Shown piece after piece: positions 56,868 to 64,000 of a stretch of DNA of 64,000 bases. The position numbers were made by a program, and so were the translations under genes. This DNA is from Cupriavidus taiwanensis LMG 19424. GTDB lineage: Bacteria > Pseudomonadota > Gammaproteobacteria > Burkholderiales > Burkholderiaceae. Below the pieces are notes generated by a model. The model searched no databases. It saw nothing but the letters and a program-made list of their open reading frames with translations, and was not told where the DNA came from. The stretch covers positions 1,054,001-1,118,000 of the forward strand of contig NC_010528.1 of the NCBI RefSeq assembly GCF_000069785.1. The letters are read 5' to 3'. Positions within the stretch are counted from its first letter, which is position 1. Every line of letters starts with the position of its first letter.

Positions 56868-57596
56868 TCAGCCGGGCGGCTGGCGTCCGCGCAAATACTG
56901 GTGCAGCAGCACTTCCATGGTGGTATGGCGCGAGCCGCTGTGCACGGGCGTGGGGGGCGAGTAGTTGGTCATGCGCACCACCCAGTCGAGCGGGCCGTCG
57001 CCCATGTCGAGCACATTGATGCAGCCGGCGGTCTGCAGCAGCGAGCCGAAGAACACGCGCCGCCCGCAGGTGATCGCTTGCGACAGGATGGCGCGGTTGG
57101 TGCCGCCATGCAGCACCATCAGCACGGTATCCCAGTCGGGGTCGTCGCGCAGGCGCGCCAGCGCGGGCAGCACGCGGTCGAGGAAGGCACCGATGGTCTC
57201 GCCGTTGAGAAAGCGCTTGTCTTCGGGCACCTCGCCTTCGAAGGCGCCGACGAAGGCATCGCGCAGGTTCTCGCTGGCAATCGCGGCCAGGTCGCCGCCG
57301 CGGATTTCCTGCAGTTCCGGCCAGACTTCGGGGGCGATGCCGTCCATCTCAGGCAGCTCCGCCAGCACGCGTTGCGCGGTCTCCACGGTACGCGGCAGGC
57401 CGCTGACGATGACGCGGTCGAAGCGGACCTGCTCCGCGGCGAAGGCACGGCCGGCCGCGGTGGCCTGCATGCGGCCCGTCTCGTTCAGCGGCACCAGTTC
57501 GGGCAGGGCGGTGCGGCGGCCGGCGTCGTCGAAGTAAGACACGGCGCCATGCCGCATCAGGTAGATGCGGCGGCGCGAGGACGGCGGCAATTCCAT
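56868..57596 (-). CDS. Histidine phosphatase family protein
   Basis: A 242-aa phosphatase of the phosphoglycerate-mutase-like (histidine phosphatase) superfamily. The RHG motif with the phosphorylated His is at residues 15-17, and the second His is in MVLHGGTNRAIL (about residues 161-172). ERETVE-type contacts appear as PRTVETAQRV. GGAGACC precedes the ATG. It lies 54 bases before the phosphotransferase gene, and between it and the enoyl-CoA hydratase. It may dephosphorylate an acyl-phosphate intermediate, but this is inference. Confidence 0.85.
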   Translation of the reverse strand: MELPPSSRRRIYLMRHGAVSYFDDAGRRTALPELVPLNETGRMQATAAGRAFAAEQVRFDRVIVSGLPRTVETAQRVLAELPEMDGIAPEVWPELQEIRGGDLAAIASENLRDAFVGAFEGEVPEDKRFLNGETIGAFLDRVLPALARLRDDPDWDTVLMVLHGGTNRAILSQAITCGRRVFFGSLLQTAGCINVLDMGDGPLDWVVRMTNYSPPTPVHSGSRHTTMEVLLHQYLRGRQPPG

Positions 57597-57690
57597 GCGT
57601 GGTCTCCTTGCATTGTGCCGGCATGCCCGTCTGCCGCGGGCTGGCCGTGACGATCCGCGGGGCGAATCCCTTGTCAGGATCGCGGGCGGA

Positions 57691-58470
57691 TCAGCGGTAT
57701 TGCGGCTTGCGCTTCTCCAGGAAGGCGCTGATGCCTTCGCCGCCGTCGGGGTGGTGCAGCGCGGCGACGAAGCTGTCGCGCTCGGCCAGCAGATGCTCGG
57801 CGCGCGACGCGGTGGCGGCGTGGTTGATCAGCGCCTTGATGCGGCCGACCGCGTGCGGCGACTGCCGCGCCAGGCCCGAGGCCAGGCGCAGCGCTTCGTC
57901 CAGCGCCTGGCCCGGCCCGGTGACGCGGTTGACCAGCCCGAACTGCGCCAGCCGGGCGGCGTCGACCGGCTTGCCTTCCATCATCAGCTCGCTCGCCAGC
58001 GGGCGCGGCAGCGCGCGTGCGATTTCGTACGAGCCGCCGCCGTCGGGGGTCAGGCCCACCGAGACGTAGGCCATCACGAATTTGGCATCGCTGGCCGCCA
58101 CCACGAAGTCGCACGCCAGCACCACCGAGAAGCCCGCGCCCGCGGCCGCGCCTTCCACCGCCGCGATGATCGGCTTGGGAAAGGCGTGCAGCGACTCGAT
58201 CCAGCCGTTCAGCAGCGCGATGCTGGCGGCCTGCACTTCCGGCGGCTGGCTGCGGTTGCCCAGCAGCCGGTTCAGGTTGCCGCCGGCGCAGAAGATGCCG
58301 TCGGCACCGGTGATGATGACCGCGCGCAGCGAGTCATCCGACGCGGCCTGTTCCAGCGCCTGCTGCGACGCCGCGTAGATGTCCGGGTGCAGCGCGTTGC
58401 GCGCCTCGGGGTTCGAGATGGTCAGCACCAGCGTCGAATCGACGCGGCGGGAAAGCAGCTGTGCGGGCAT
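57691..58470 (-). CDS. Enoyl-CoA hydratase/isomerase family protein
   Basis: A 259-aa crotonase-fold protein for (S)-hydration of trans-2-enoyl-CoA or a related reaction. The oxyanion-hole sequences are IITGADGIFCAGGNLNRLLG and AVEGAAAGAGFSVVLACDF. The catalytic Glu expected before the helix is less clear (VSVGLTPDGGGSYEI has Asp), so an isomerase or other activity is possible. The start at 58470 avoids an unrelated upstream extension; no Shine-Dalgarno is obvious. It is 37 bases after the 3-hydroxyacyl-CoA dehydrogenase. Confidence 0.87.
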   Translation of the reverse strand: MPAQLLSRRVDSTLVLTISNPEARNALHPDIYAASQQALEQAASDDSLRAVIITGADGIFCAGGNLNRLLGNRSQPPEVQAASIALLNGWIESLHAFPKPIIAAVEGAAAGAGFSVVLACDFVVAASDAKFVMAYVSVGLTPDGGGSYEIARALPRPLASELMMEGKPVDAARLAQFGLVNRVTGPGQALDEALRLASGLARQSPHAVGRIKALINHAATASRAEHLLAERDSFVAALHHPDGGEGISAFLEKRKPQYR

Positions 58471-58507
58471 GGGCGGGGGCTCGGTGTGGGGACGGACGAC
58501 TGGCCGG

Positions 58508-60031
58508 TTACTGCTCTTCGGCCAGCAGCGACAGGCCCAGGCCGGCACGGCGCCACAGCCACGGGCTCGGGCGGTAGCGCATGTCGCCGGTCAGCGCTTC
58601 CATGTTGCGCAGCGTCTCCAGCACCAGCTGCGGGCCGACCGCGTCGCCGAGGGCCAGCGGGCCTTTCGGGTAGCCCAGGCCGAGGTTCACGGCCAGGTCG
58701 ATGTCGCCCGGCGTGGCGATGCGCTGCTGCGCGATATCGCTGGCGATGTTGATGATGCAGCAGAGCACGCGCTGGGCAACGAAGCCGGCCGAGTCGCGGA
58801 TCACCGTGACCGGCACGCCGTCGCTGGCAAACAGGCCGTGCGCGGCGTCGCGCGCGGCAGCGCTGGTCGCCGGCGTGGTCATCAGCGTGCGGCGCTTGGT
58901 GGCCTCGAACGGCAGCAGCGTGTCGATGGCGACGGTGCGGGCCGGGTCCAGGCCCTGCTGCAGGGCGCTGGTGGTGGCGTCCAGACCAAGCGGCGTGACG
59001 ATGATCAGCGCGTCGGCCGAGGGCTGGTTGCCGCCTTCCGGGGTCACGCCCAGCGCGCCCAGCAGCTTGGTCACCATGGCATGGCCGCGCTCGCTGGCAT
59101 GGCTGACCCACACGCTCGACGGGCGCGCGGCCGGCACAGCGGCGGCGGCCGGCACTTGCTTCTGGCCATCGGCGTAGGTGTAGAAGCCGGCGCCGGCCTT
59201 GCGCCCGATCAGCCCCCCGACCGCGCGGATCGCGGTGATCGGCGACGGGCGGTAGCGCGGCTCCTGGTAGAACTGGTTGTAGATCGATTCCATCACCGGG
59301 TGCGACACGTCCAGCCCGGTCAGGTCCATCAGTTCGAACGGGCCCATGCGGAAGCCCGCCTGCTCGCGCATGATGTTGTCGATGTCGGCGAATTCCGCCA
59401 CGCCTTCCTGCGCGACCTTCAGGCCTTCGATATTCATGCCGCGGCCGGCATGGTTGACGATGAAGCCCGGCATGTCCTTGCAGCGCACCGGCGTATGGCC
59501 CATGCGGCGCGACAGCGCCATCAGCGCGTCGCCCACCGCCGGGTTGCCCGACAGGCCGTCGATGACCTCGACCACCTTCATCAGCGGCACCGGGTTGAAG
59601 AAGTGGTAGCCGGCGATGCGGCCGGGGTGCTTCGAACCCACGGCGATCGCCGTGATCGACAGCGACGAGGTGTTCGAGGCGATGATGGCGTCGTCGCGCA
59701 GGATCGCTTCCAGCCTGGCGATCAGGTCGCGCTTGACTTCGAGCTTCTCGACGATGGCTTCGAGCACCATGTCGCAGCCGGCCAGGTCTTCCAGCGCGCC
59801 GCACGGCCTGACGCGGGCCAGCGTGGCCTCGGCGTCGGCGGCGCTGATCTTGCCCTTGTCGGCGAGCTTGGCCAGCGTGTCCTGCAGGTACTTGCGAGCG
59901 GCTTCCACCGCCTGCGGGTTGGCGTCGTACAGGTTGACGGTCAGGCCGGCCTGGGCTGCGATCTGCGCGATGCCCCGACCCATGGCGCCGGTGCCGACGA
60001 TACCCAGCGTATCGATGGTGAAAGTGCTCAT
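58508..60031 (-). CDS. 3-hydroxyacyl-CoA dehydrogenase, long (two C-terminal domains)
   Basis: A 507-aa NAD-dependent 3-hydroxyacyl-CoA dehydrogenase. The Rossmann motif GIVGTGAMGRGIAQIA is at about residues 11-26. The first catalytic domain has GYHFFNPVPLMKVVEV, and a second, duplicated C-terminal domain follows from about residue 310 (SAGFVAQRVLCCIINIA, DLAVNLGLGYPKGPLAL). This long form resembles PaaH/PaaC-type enzymes. Two ATG codons (60034 and 60031) are possible; the second has better spacing from GGGAC. It is the first gene of its operon, downstream of the shared operator motif. Confidence 0.92.
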   Translation of the reverse strand: MSTFTIDTLGIVGTGAMGRGIAQIAAQAGLTVNLYDANPQAVEAARKYLQDTLAKLADKGKISAADAEATLARVRPCGALEDLAGCDMVLEAIVEKLEVKRDLIARLEAILRDDAIIASNTSSLSITAIAVGSKHPGRIAGYHFFNPVPLMKVVEVIDGLSGNPAVGDALMALSRRMGHTPVRCKDMPGFIVNHAGRGMNIEGLKVAQEGVAEFADIDNIMREQAGFRMGPFELMDLTGLDVSHPVMESIYNQFYQEPRYRPSPITAIRAVGGLIGRKAGAGFYTYADGQKQVPAAAAVPAARPSSVWVSHASERGHAMVTKLLGALGVTPEGGNQPSADALIIVTPLGLDATTSALQQGLDPARTVAIDTLLPFEATKRRTLMTTPATSAAARDAAHGLFASDGVPVTVIRDSAGFVAQRVLCCIINIASDIAQQRIATPGDIDLAVNLGLGYPKGPLALGDAVGPQLVLETLRNMEALTGDMRYRPSPWLWRRAGLGLSLLAEEQ

Positions 60032-60057
60032 CATTCGTCCCAAAAGTTGTGGTTAAA

Positions 60058-60073
60058 TTAGCACGATCGTACG
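60058..60073. promoter_or_regulatory. Operator-like motif upstream of the 3-hydroxyacyl-CoA dehydrogenase operon
   Basis: TTAGCACGATCGTACG shares 13 of its first 14 positions with TTAGCACGACCGTTCA at 19827-19842 and contains the palindrome ACGATCGT. It lies about 27 bases before the dehydrogenase start on the minus strand, also in the divergent region with a glutathione transferase gene. A TetR-type repressor of fatty-acid genes is the likely binder. Confidence 0.65.
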
Positions 60074-60218
60074 TTTTTTGCACCTTCCGCGACAGACCGG
60101 CAGGGCAGGCGGCGTGCGCTGATCGGCCAGCCGGTTCACTGCAGACGCCGGATGGTCCACAATCCCCCGTTCCACGCGATTCGATGCGGGAACCCATCCC
60201 ATAACGGAGACAGACGAC

Positions 60219-60860
60219 ATGCTGAAGCTCTGCGGATTTGCCGCCAGCAACTACTACAACAAAGTGAAGCTGGCGCTGCTGGAAAAGAACGTGCCGTTCG
60301 AAGAGGTGCTGGCCTGGATCGGCGAGACCGACCCGGCGGCCACGCCCGCAGGCAAGGTGCCCTACATCATCACCGAATCCGGCCCGCTGTGCGAGTCCGA
60401 AGCCATCGCCGAATACGTGGAAGCGACCTACCCGCAGACGCCGCTGCTGCCGGCGGACCCGTACCAGGCGGCCAAGGTGCGCGAGATCATCGTGTTCCTG
60501 GAACTCTACCTGGAGCTGACCGCGCGCGAGCTGTACCCCGAGGCCTTCTTCGGCGGCAAGGTCAGCGACGGCGTCAAGGAGCGCCAGCACAAGCTGCTGA
60601 CCCGCTATATCCCCGCCTTCGCCAGCCTGGCGAAGTTCTCGCCGTACATCGCCGGCGACCGCTTCACGCTGGCCGATTGCGCCGCGGCGGTGCACCTGCC
60701 GCTGGTGTCGTCGTGCACCAAGATCATCTATGGCACCGACATGCTGGCGGAGCTGCCGGTCAAGGACTACCTGAAGACGCTGTCGCAGCGCGAGTCGGTG
60801 CAGAAGGTCAACGCCGACCGCAAGGCGAATACGGAGCTGATGATGAGCCGGAGGAAGTAA
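60219..60860 (+). CDS. Glutathione S-transferase family protein
   Basis: A 213-aa GST-fold protein: thioredoxin-like N-terminal domain (KLCGFAASNYYNKVKLALLEK, AGKVPYIITE, LCESEAIAEYVEATYP) and an all-helical C-terminal domain (GDRFTLADCAAAVHLPLV). The catalytic residue is likely Ser in AASNYYNK. GGAGACAG precedes the ATG. It is divergent from the acyl-CoA operon and may share its operator region. Substrate is unknown. Confidence 0.9.
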   Translation: MLKLCGFAASNYYNKVKLALLEKNVPFEEVLAWIGETDPAATPAGKVPYIITESGPLCESEAIAEYVEATYPQTPLLPADPYQAAKVREIIVFLELYLELTARELYPEAFFGGKVSDGVKERQHKLLTRYIPAFASLAKFSPYIAGDRFTLADCAAAVHLPLVSSCTKIIYGTDMLAELPVKDYLKTLSQRESVQKVNADRKANTELMMSRRK

Positions 60861-60905
60861 GCTCAGGGGGCCAGCGTTGCGCGGTCCTCCGTCGGTGGTG
60901 GAGAT

Positions 60906-60929
60906 ACGCCCGCAATTTGCGGGCGTTTC
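60906..60929. terminator. Terminator between convergent GST and aminotransferase genes
   Basis: ACGCCCGCAA and TTGCGGGCGT pair over 10 bp with a single-base loop (effective loop five bases), followed by TTCC. The T-run is short. Confidence 0.65.
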
Positions 60930-60938
60930 CGCTTCTGC

Positions 60939-62111
60939 TTACAGCTTTCCCAACCGCTCCAGCGCCAGCGCCAGCGTCTCTTCCTTCTTCGCGAAGCAGA
61001 ACCGCACCACGCCGGATTCACGCGGCTGCGAGTAGAAGGCCGAGACCGGAATCGCGGCCACGCCGATCTCGCGCGTCAGCCACATGGCGAAGTCGGCCTC
61101 GCTCAGGTCCGAGATCGCGGAATAATCAACGCACTGGAAATACGTGCCGTCCGAAGGCAGCAGCTTGAAGCGCGAGGCCGCCAGCCCGGCGCGGAAAAAA
61201 TCGCGCTTGGCCTGGTAGAACGCCGACAGCTGCAGGTAGGGCGCGGCATCGGCCATATAGTCGGCCAGGCCATGCTGCACCGGCGTGTTGACCGTGAACA
61301 CGTTGAACTGGTGCACCTTGCGGAACTCAGCCATCAGCGCGGCGGGCGCGGCCACGTAGCCGACCTTCCAGCCGGTCACGTGGTAGGTCTTGCCGAAGCT
61401 GGAGATGACGAAGCTGCGGCGCGCCAGCTCGGGGTGGCGCGACACCGATTCATGGCGCTGGCCGTCGTAGACCATATGCTCGTAGACCTCGTCCGACAGC
61501 AGCAGGATGTCGGTGCCCGCCAGGATCTGCGCCAGCTGGTCCATGTCCCCCGCGCGCCAGATCGTGCCGGTAGGGTTGTGCGGCGTGTTGATGAGGATCA
61601 TGCGCGTGCGCGGCGTGATGGCGGCGGCGAGCTTGTCGAACGGCACGCGGAACGCGGGCGCTTCCAGCGCGACCGGCACCGCGGTAGCACCGGCCAGTTC
61701 GATCGCCGGCAGGTAGCTGTCGTAGCACGGCTCCAGCACGATGACCTCGTCGCCCGGATGCACCGCGCACAGGATCGCGGTCAGGATGCCCTGGGTGGCG
61801 CCCGCGGTGACCGTGATCTCGCTGTCCCAGCTGTACTGGTGGCCATACAGGCTGGCGATCTTGGCGGCGATGGCCTGGCGCAGGCGCGGCACGCCGGCCA
61901 TCGGCGGGTACTGGTTATGGCCGGCGCGCATGGCAGCGGCCACGGCATCGACGATGCCCGGGTCGCATTCGAAGTCGGGGAAGCCCTGGCCCAGGTTGAC
62001 CGCGTTCTTTTCGGCGGCGAGCGCCGACATCACGGTGAAGATGGTGGTGCCGACGCCGGGCAGGCGCGATGGCGGCGGCGTCAGTGGAGCAAGCGTGGTG
62101 TCTGCGGACAT
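60939..62111 (-). CDS. PLP-dependent aminotransferase (methionine aminotransferase-like)
   Basis: A 390-aa class I/II aminotransferase. It has NLGQGFPDFECDP near the N terminus, INTPHNPTGTIW, LLLSDEVYEHMVYDG, and the PLP-binding Lys in ISSFGKTYHVTGWKVGY (about residues 240-256). The overall sequence resembles YbdL/methionine aminotransferase, which uses 2-oxo acids such as 4-methylthio-2-oxobutanoate in the methionine salvage route. No clear Shine-Dalgarno precedes the ATG. Substrate assignment is by resemblance. Confidence 0.9.
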   Translation of the reverse strand: MSADTTLAPLTPPPSRLPGVGTTIFTVMSALAAEKNAVNLGQGFPDFECDPGIVDAVAAAMRAGHNQYPPMAGVPRLRQAIAAKIASLYGHQYSWDSEITVTAGATQGILTAILCAVHPGDEVIVLEPCYDSYLPAIELAGATAVPVALEAPAFRVPFDKLAAAITPRTRMILINTPHNPTGTIWRAGDMDQLAQILAGTDILLLSDEVYEHMVYDGQRHESVSRHPELARRSFVISSFGKTYHVTGWKVGYVAAPAALMAEFRKVHQFNVFTVNTPVQHGLADYMADAAPYLQLSAFYQAKRDFFRAGLAASRFKLLPSDGTYFQCVDYSAISDLSEADFAMWLTREIGVAAIPVSAFYSQPRESGVVRFCFAKKEETLALALERLGKL

Positions 62112-62204
62112 AGGGCAGGGTGTCGATGCGATGGAAACGGGAGGCGCTCGGGCGCCTGCGGCACGGCGGCGGCGCGAGCCGCCACATTCTAAAGCGGATC
62201 GGCC

Positions 62205-62747
62205 TTAAAGCGGATCGCCGGCCGGGCCCAGCGCGGCCAGCCAGGCGCCGAATGCCGGCGGTGTCATCACTTCCACGCCGCTGCTGCGGCGCAGGCGGCT
62301 GCGCAGCTTGAGCACGGCCTTGTCCTTCGACACCAGACAGGCGGCGCCGGCGAAATGGGCCAGTTCGACGAACTTCTGGTCGTCAGTGTCCTTGCAGCGC
62401 GGCAGGCGGATGGCGTCGCAGTCGGCCTGCAGCGGCGCGGCTTGCAGGGTGGCGAGACGGTCGACGGTGGCCAGCGCCGCGCCGATATCGACGTCGAAGC
62501 GTGCGAATTGCGGATAGGCCAGCACCCGACGCAGTTCCTCGCGGCAGTCGGCGCGGATCACCGGGGCGATGGTGCCGGCCTCCAGCGCGGCGCGGATCGG
62601 CTCGACGTGGGGGTCCTGGAAGACCAGCAGGTCCACCCAGATATTGGAGTCCAGCACCACGCGCGGCGCAGATGTGATGCCGGCGGGGCGGCCGGCGTCC
62701 CCGGCAGTGCCGGCGGGCAGGATGGTTGCGGTGGTGTCGAGGCGCAT
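62205..62747 (-). CDS. PIN-domain protein
   Basis: A 180-aa protein with a PIN domain of the toxin-like COG1569 type: acidic residues in [14 protein letters not shown] (about residues 30-43), [13 protein letters not shown], and [18 protein letters not shown] followed by [12 protein letters not shown] domains are Mg-dependent RNases. An N-terminal extension of 28 residues is Ala/Gly-rich, so the true start may be downstream. No small antitoxin gene is adjacent, so a toxin role is doubtful. It is divergent from yaaA with only 49 bases between the starts. Confidence 0.82.
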   Translation of the reverse strand: MRLDTTATILPAGTAGDAGRPAGITSAPRVVLDSNIWVDLLVFQDPHVEPIRAALEAGTIAPVIRADCREELRRVLAYPQFARFDVDIGAALATVDRLATLQAAPLQADCDAIRLPRCKDTDDQKFVELAHFAGAACLVSKDKAVLKLRSRLRRSSGVEVMTPPAFGAWLAALGPAGDPL

Positions 62748-62796
62748 TCGCTACAATCTGGGCTTGTTTGTCCTTGGCTACTGCCGCGATTTTGCC

Positions 62797-63582
62797 ATGC
62801 TCATCGTTTTGTCTCCCGCCAAGTCGCTGGACTACGAGACTCCCGCCCGCATCAAGACTCACACGCTGCCGCGCTTCATCGACCGTTCCGCCGCGCTGAT
62901 CGAGCGCCTGCGCCGGCTGGCGCCGCAGGACGTGGGCGCGCTAATGGACATCTCGGACAAGCTGGCAGTGCTCAACGTGACGCGCTACGCCGACTGGTCG
63001 CCGACGTTCACCGCGGCCAACAGCAAGCAGGCGGTGCTGGCCTTCAACGGCGATGTCTACGACGGTCTCGACGCGAAATCGCTGTCGGCCGACGACCTCG
63101 GCTTTGCGCAAAAGCACCTGCGCATCCTGTCCGGCCTGTACGGGGTGCTGCGCCCGCTGGACTGGATGCAGCCCTACCGGCTCGAAATGGGCACGCGCCT
63201 GGACAACGCCGCCGGCAAGGACCTGTACGCGTTCTGGGGCGACGACGTCACGCAGATGCTCAACGCCGACATGGCCGCGCTCAAGCAGGAAGGCGCGCCG
63301 GTGCTGGTCAACCTGGCTTCGGAAGAATATTTCAAGGTGGTGCGGCCCAAGGTGCTGCAGGCGCGCATCGTCACGCCGGTGTTCGAGGACTGGAAGGGCG
63401 GCCGCTACAAGATCATTTCGTTCCATGCCAAGCGCGCGCGCGGCACCATGGCGCGCTACGCGGTGACGCACCGCGTGACCGACCCAGAGAAGCTCAAGCG
63501 CTTCGCCGAGGACGGCTATGCCTTCGACAAGGCGGCCTCGGACGCGATCCGCTGGGTATTCCGCCGCCGCCTGGAAGACTGA
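62797..63582 (+). CDS. yaaA: YaaA family protein (peroxide stress response)
   Basis: A 261-aa member of the YaaA (DUF328) family; in E. coli it lowers intracellular free iron during peroxide stress. Typical sequences are [14 protein letters not shown] at the N terminus, [23 protein letters not shown] and [16 protein letters not shown] (here [13 protein letters not shown]). The ATG at 62797 is set by the N-terminal motif; the longer open frame overlaps the divergent PIN gene. A TACAAT element lies at 62752-62757. Confidence 0.92.
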   Translation: MLIVLSPAKSLDYETPARIKTHTLPRFIDRSAALIERLRRLAPQDVGALMDISDKLAVLNVTRYADWSPTFTAANSKQAVLAFNGDVYDGLDAKSLSADDLGFAQKHLRILSGLYGVLRPLDWMQPYRLEMGTRLDNAAGKDLYAFWGDDVTQMLNADMAALKQEGAPVLVNLASEEYFKVVRPKVLQARIVTPVFEDWKGGRYKIISFHAKRARGTMARYAVTHRVTDPEKLKRFAEDGYAFDKAASDAIRWVFRRRLED

Positions 63583-63620
63583 CCACGCGTCCCGCAACCA
63601 TCGCCACGAGCCCGCCAGCC

Positions 63621-64000
63621 ATGCTGCATATCTCTTCGCATTTCGATTCCGGCGCCATCGAGGTCGAGGCGCTTGACCGCGCCGACGATATCCGCCTGCG
63701 CATCCGTGCCGATTCGCACGCCGACTTCCGCCAGTGGTTCCATTTCCGGCTGCAGGGCGCGGCCGGGCAGGCCTGCCGCCTGCACTTCCTGAACGCGGGC
63801 GATTGCACCTATCCGGACGGCTGGCGCGACTACCGCGCGGTGGCGTCGTACGACCGCGCCAACTGGTTCCGCGTGCCGACGCGTTTCGACGGCCAGGTGA
63901 TGACCGTCGAGGTCACGCCCGAGCACGACAGCATCTGGTTCGCGTATTTCGAGCCGTATCCGGACGAGCGCCACCTGTCGCTGCTGGCAAGCTGCCAGCG
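63621..64000 (+). CDS. M14 family zinc carboxypeptidase, N-terminal part (truncated by window edge)
   Basis: The frame starting at the ATG at 63621 is open to the window end (126 codons). It encodes HISSHFDSGAIEVEALDRAD, an FRQWFHFRLQGAAGQACRLH segment and a DYRAVASYDRANWFRVPTRF segment. This is the beta-sandwich N-terminal domain found in cytosolic-carboxypeptidase-like M14 proteins; the zinc-binding catalytic domain should lie outside the window. It begins 38 bases after yaaA. Confidence 0.85.
   Translation, partial: MLHISSHFDSGAIEVEALDRADDIRLRIRADSHADFRQWFHFRLQGAAGQACRLHFLNAGDCTYPDGWRDYRAVASYDRANWFRVPTRFDGQVMTVEVTPEHDSIWFAYFEPYPDERHLSLLASCQ

Noticed and set aside
62205..62796. A toxin-antitoxin pair at the PIN gene
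   Set aside because: There is no small gene next to it that could encode an antitoxin; the neighbours are an aminotransferase and yaaA.

Overview
The window is high-GC DNA from a beta-proteobacterium of the Burkholderiales, and a Cupriavidus/Ralstonia-type chromosome fits best. The reasons are the order pnp – quinone oxidoreductase – tpiA – secG – tRNA-Leu – nuoA-N, a complete 14-subunit complex I operon of the beta-proteobacterial type, and protein sequences that look like those of Cupriavidus. These assignments rest on recalled family features; no search was run. There is no phage, insertion sequence or CRISPR array, and most of the window reads as ordinary core chromosome.

Layout. 1-3.6 kb: 3' end of pnp, a quinone oxidoreductase, tpiA, secG and tRNA-Leu(GAG). 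3.7-19.8 kb: nuoABCDEFGHIJKLMN followed by a DUF2818 protein and a NUDIX hydrolase. 19.8-23.9 kb: a fatty-acid-type unit (DUF1178 protein, two acyl-CoA dehydrogenases, two MaoC-like hydratases). 24.5-28.5 kb: cyoABCD quinol oxidase. 28.5-30.6 kb: a lipoprotein gamma-glutamyltransferase on the minus strand. 31.0-42.8 kb: urea ABC transporter (urtABCDE) followed on the same strand by ureD-A-(hupE/ureJ)-B-C-E-F-G. 42.8-49.1 kb: small regulators, a glutathione transferase, an ACAD11-like dehydrogenase with a divergent LysR gene, and a CAP-domain lipoprotein. 49.1-54.8 kb: a putative anti-sigma factor, an ECF sigma factor and a YfbK-like vWA lipoprotein, then a second gamma-glutamyltransferase. 55.7-60.1 kb: a minus-strand operon of 3-hydroxyacyl-CoA dehydrogenase, enoyl-CoA hydratase, histidine phosphatase and an ACAD10/11-type phosphotransferase. 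60.2-64 kb: a glutathione transferase, an aminotransferase, a PIN-domain protein, yaaA and the start of an M14 carboxypeptidase.

How the parts connect. Complex I and the cytochrome bo3 oxidase are the entry and exit of a quinone-linked respiratory chain. The urt-ure block is a scavenging pathway from extracellular urea to ammonia. A consensus sigma-54 promoter with two NtrC-like sites lies just upstream of urtA, so nitrogen limitation is the likely signal for it. Two acyl-CoA catabolic operons about 40 kb apart share a 16-bp operator-like motif, suggesting one repressor for both. A kinase and a dehydrogenase that are fused in animal ACAD10/ACAD11 occur here as separate genes about 9 kb apart, suggesting a 4-hydroxyacyl-CoA catabolic route.
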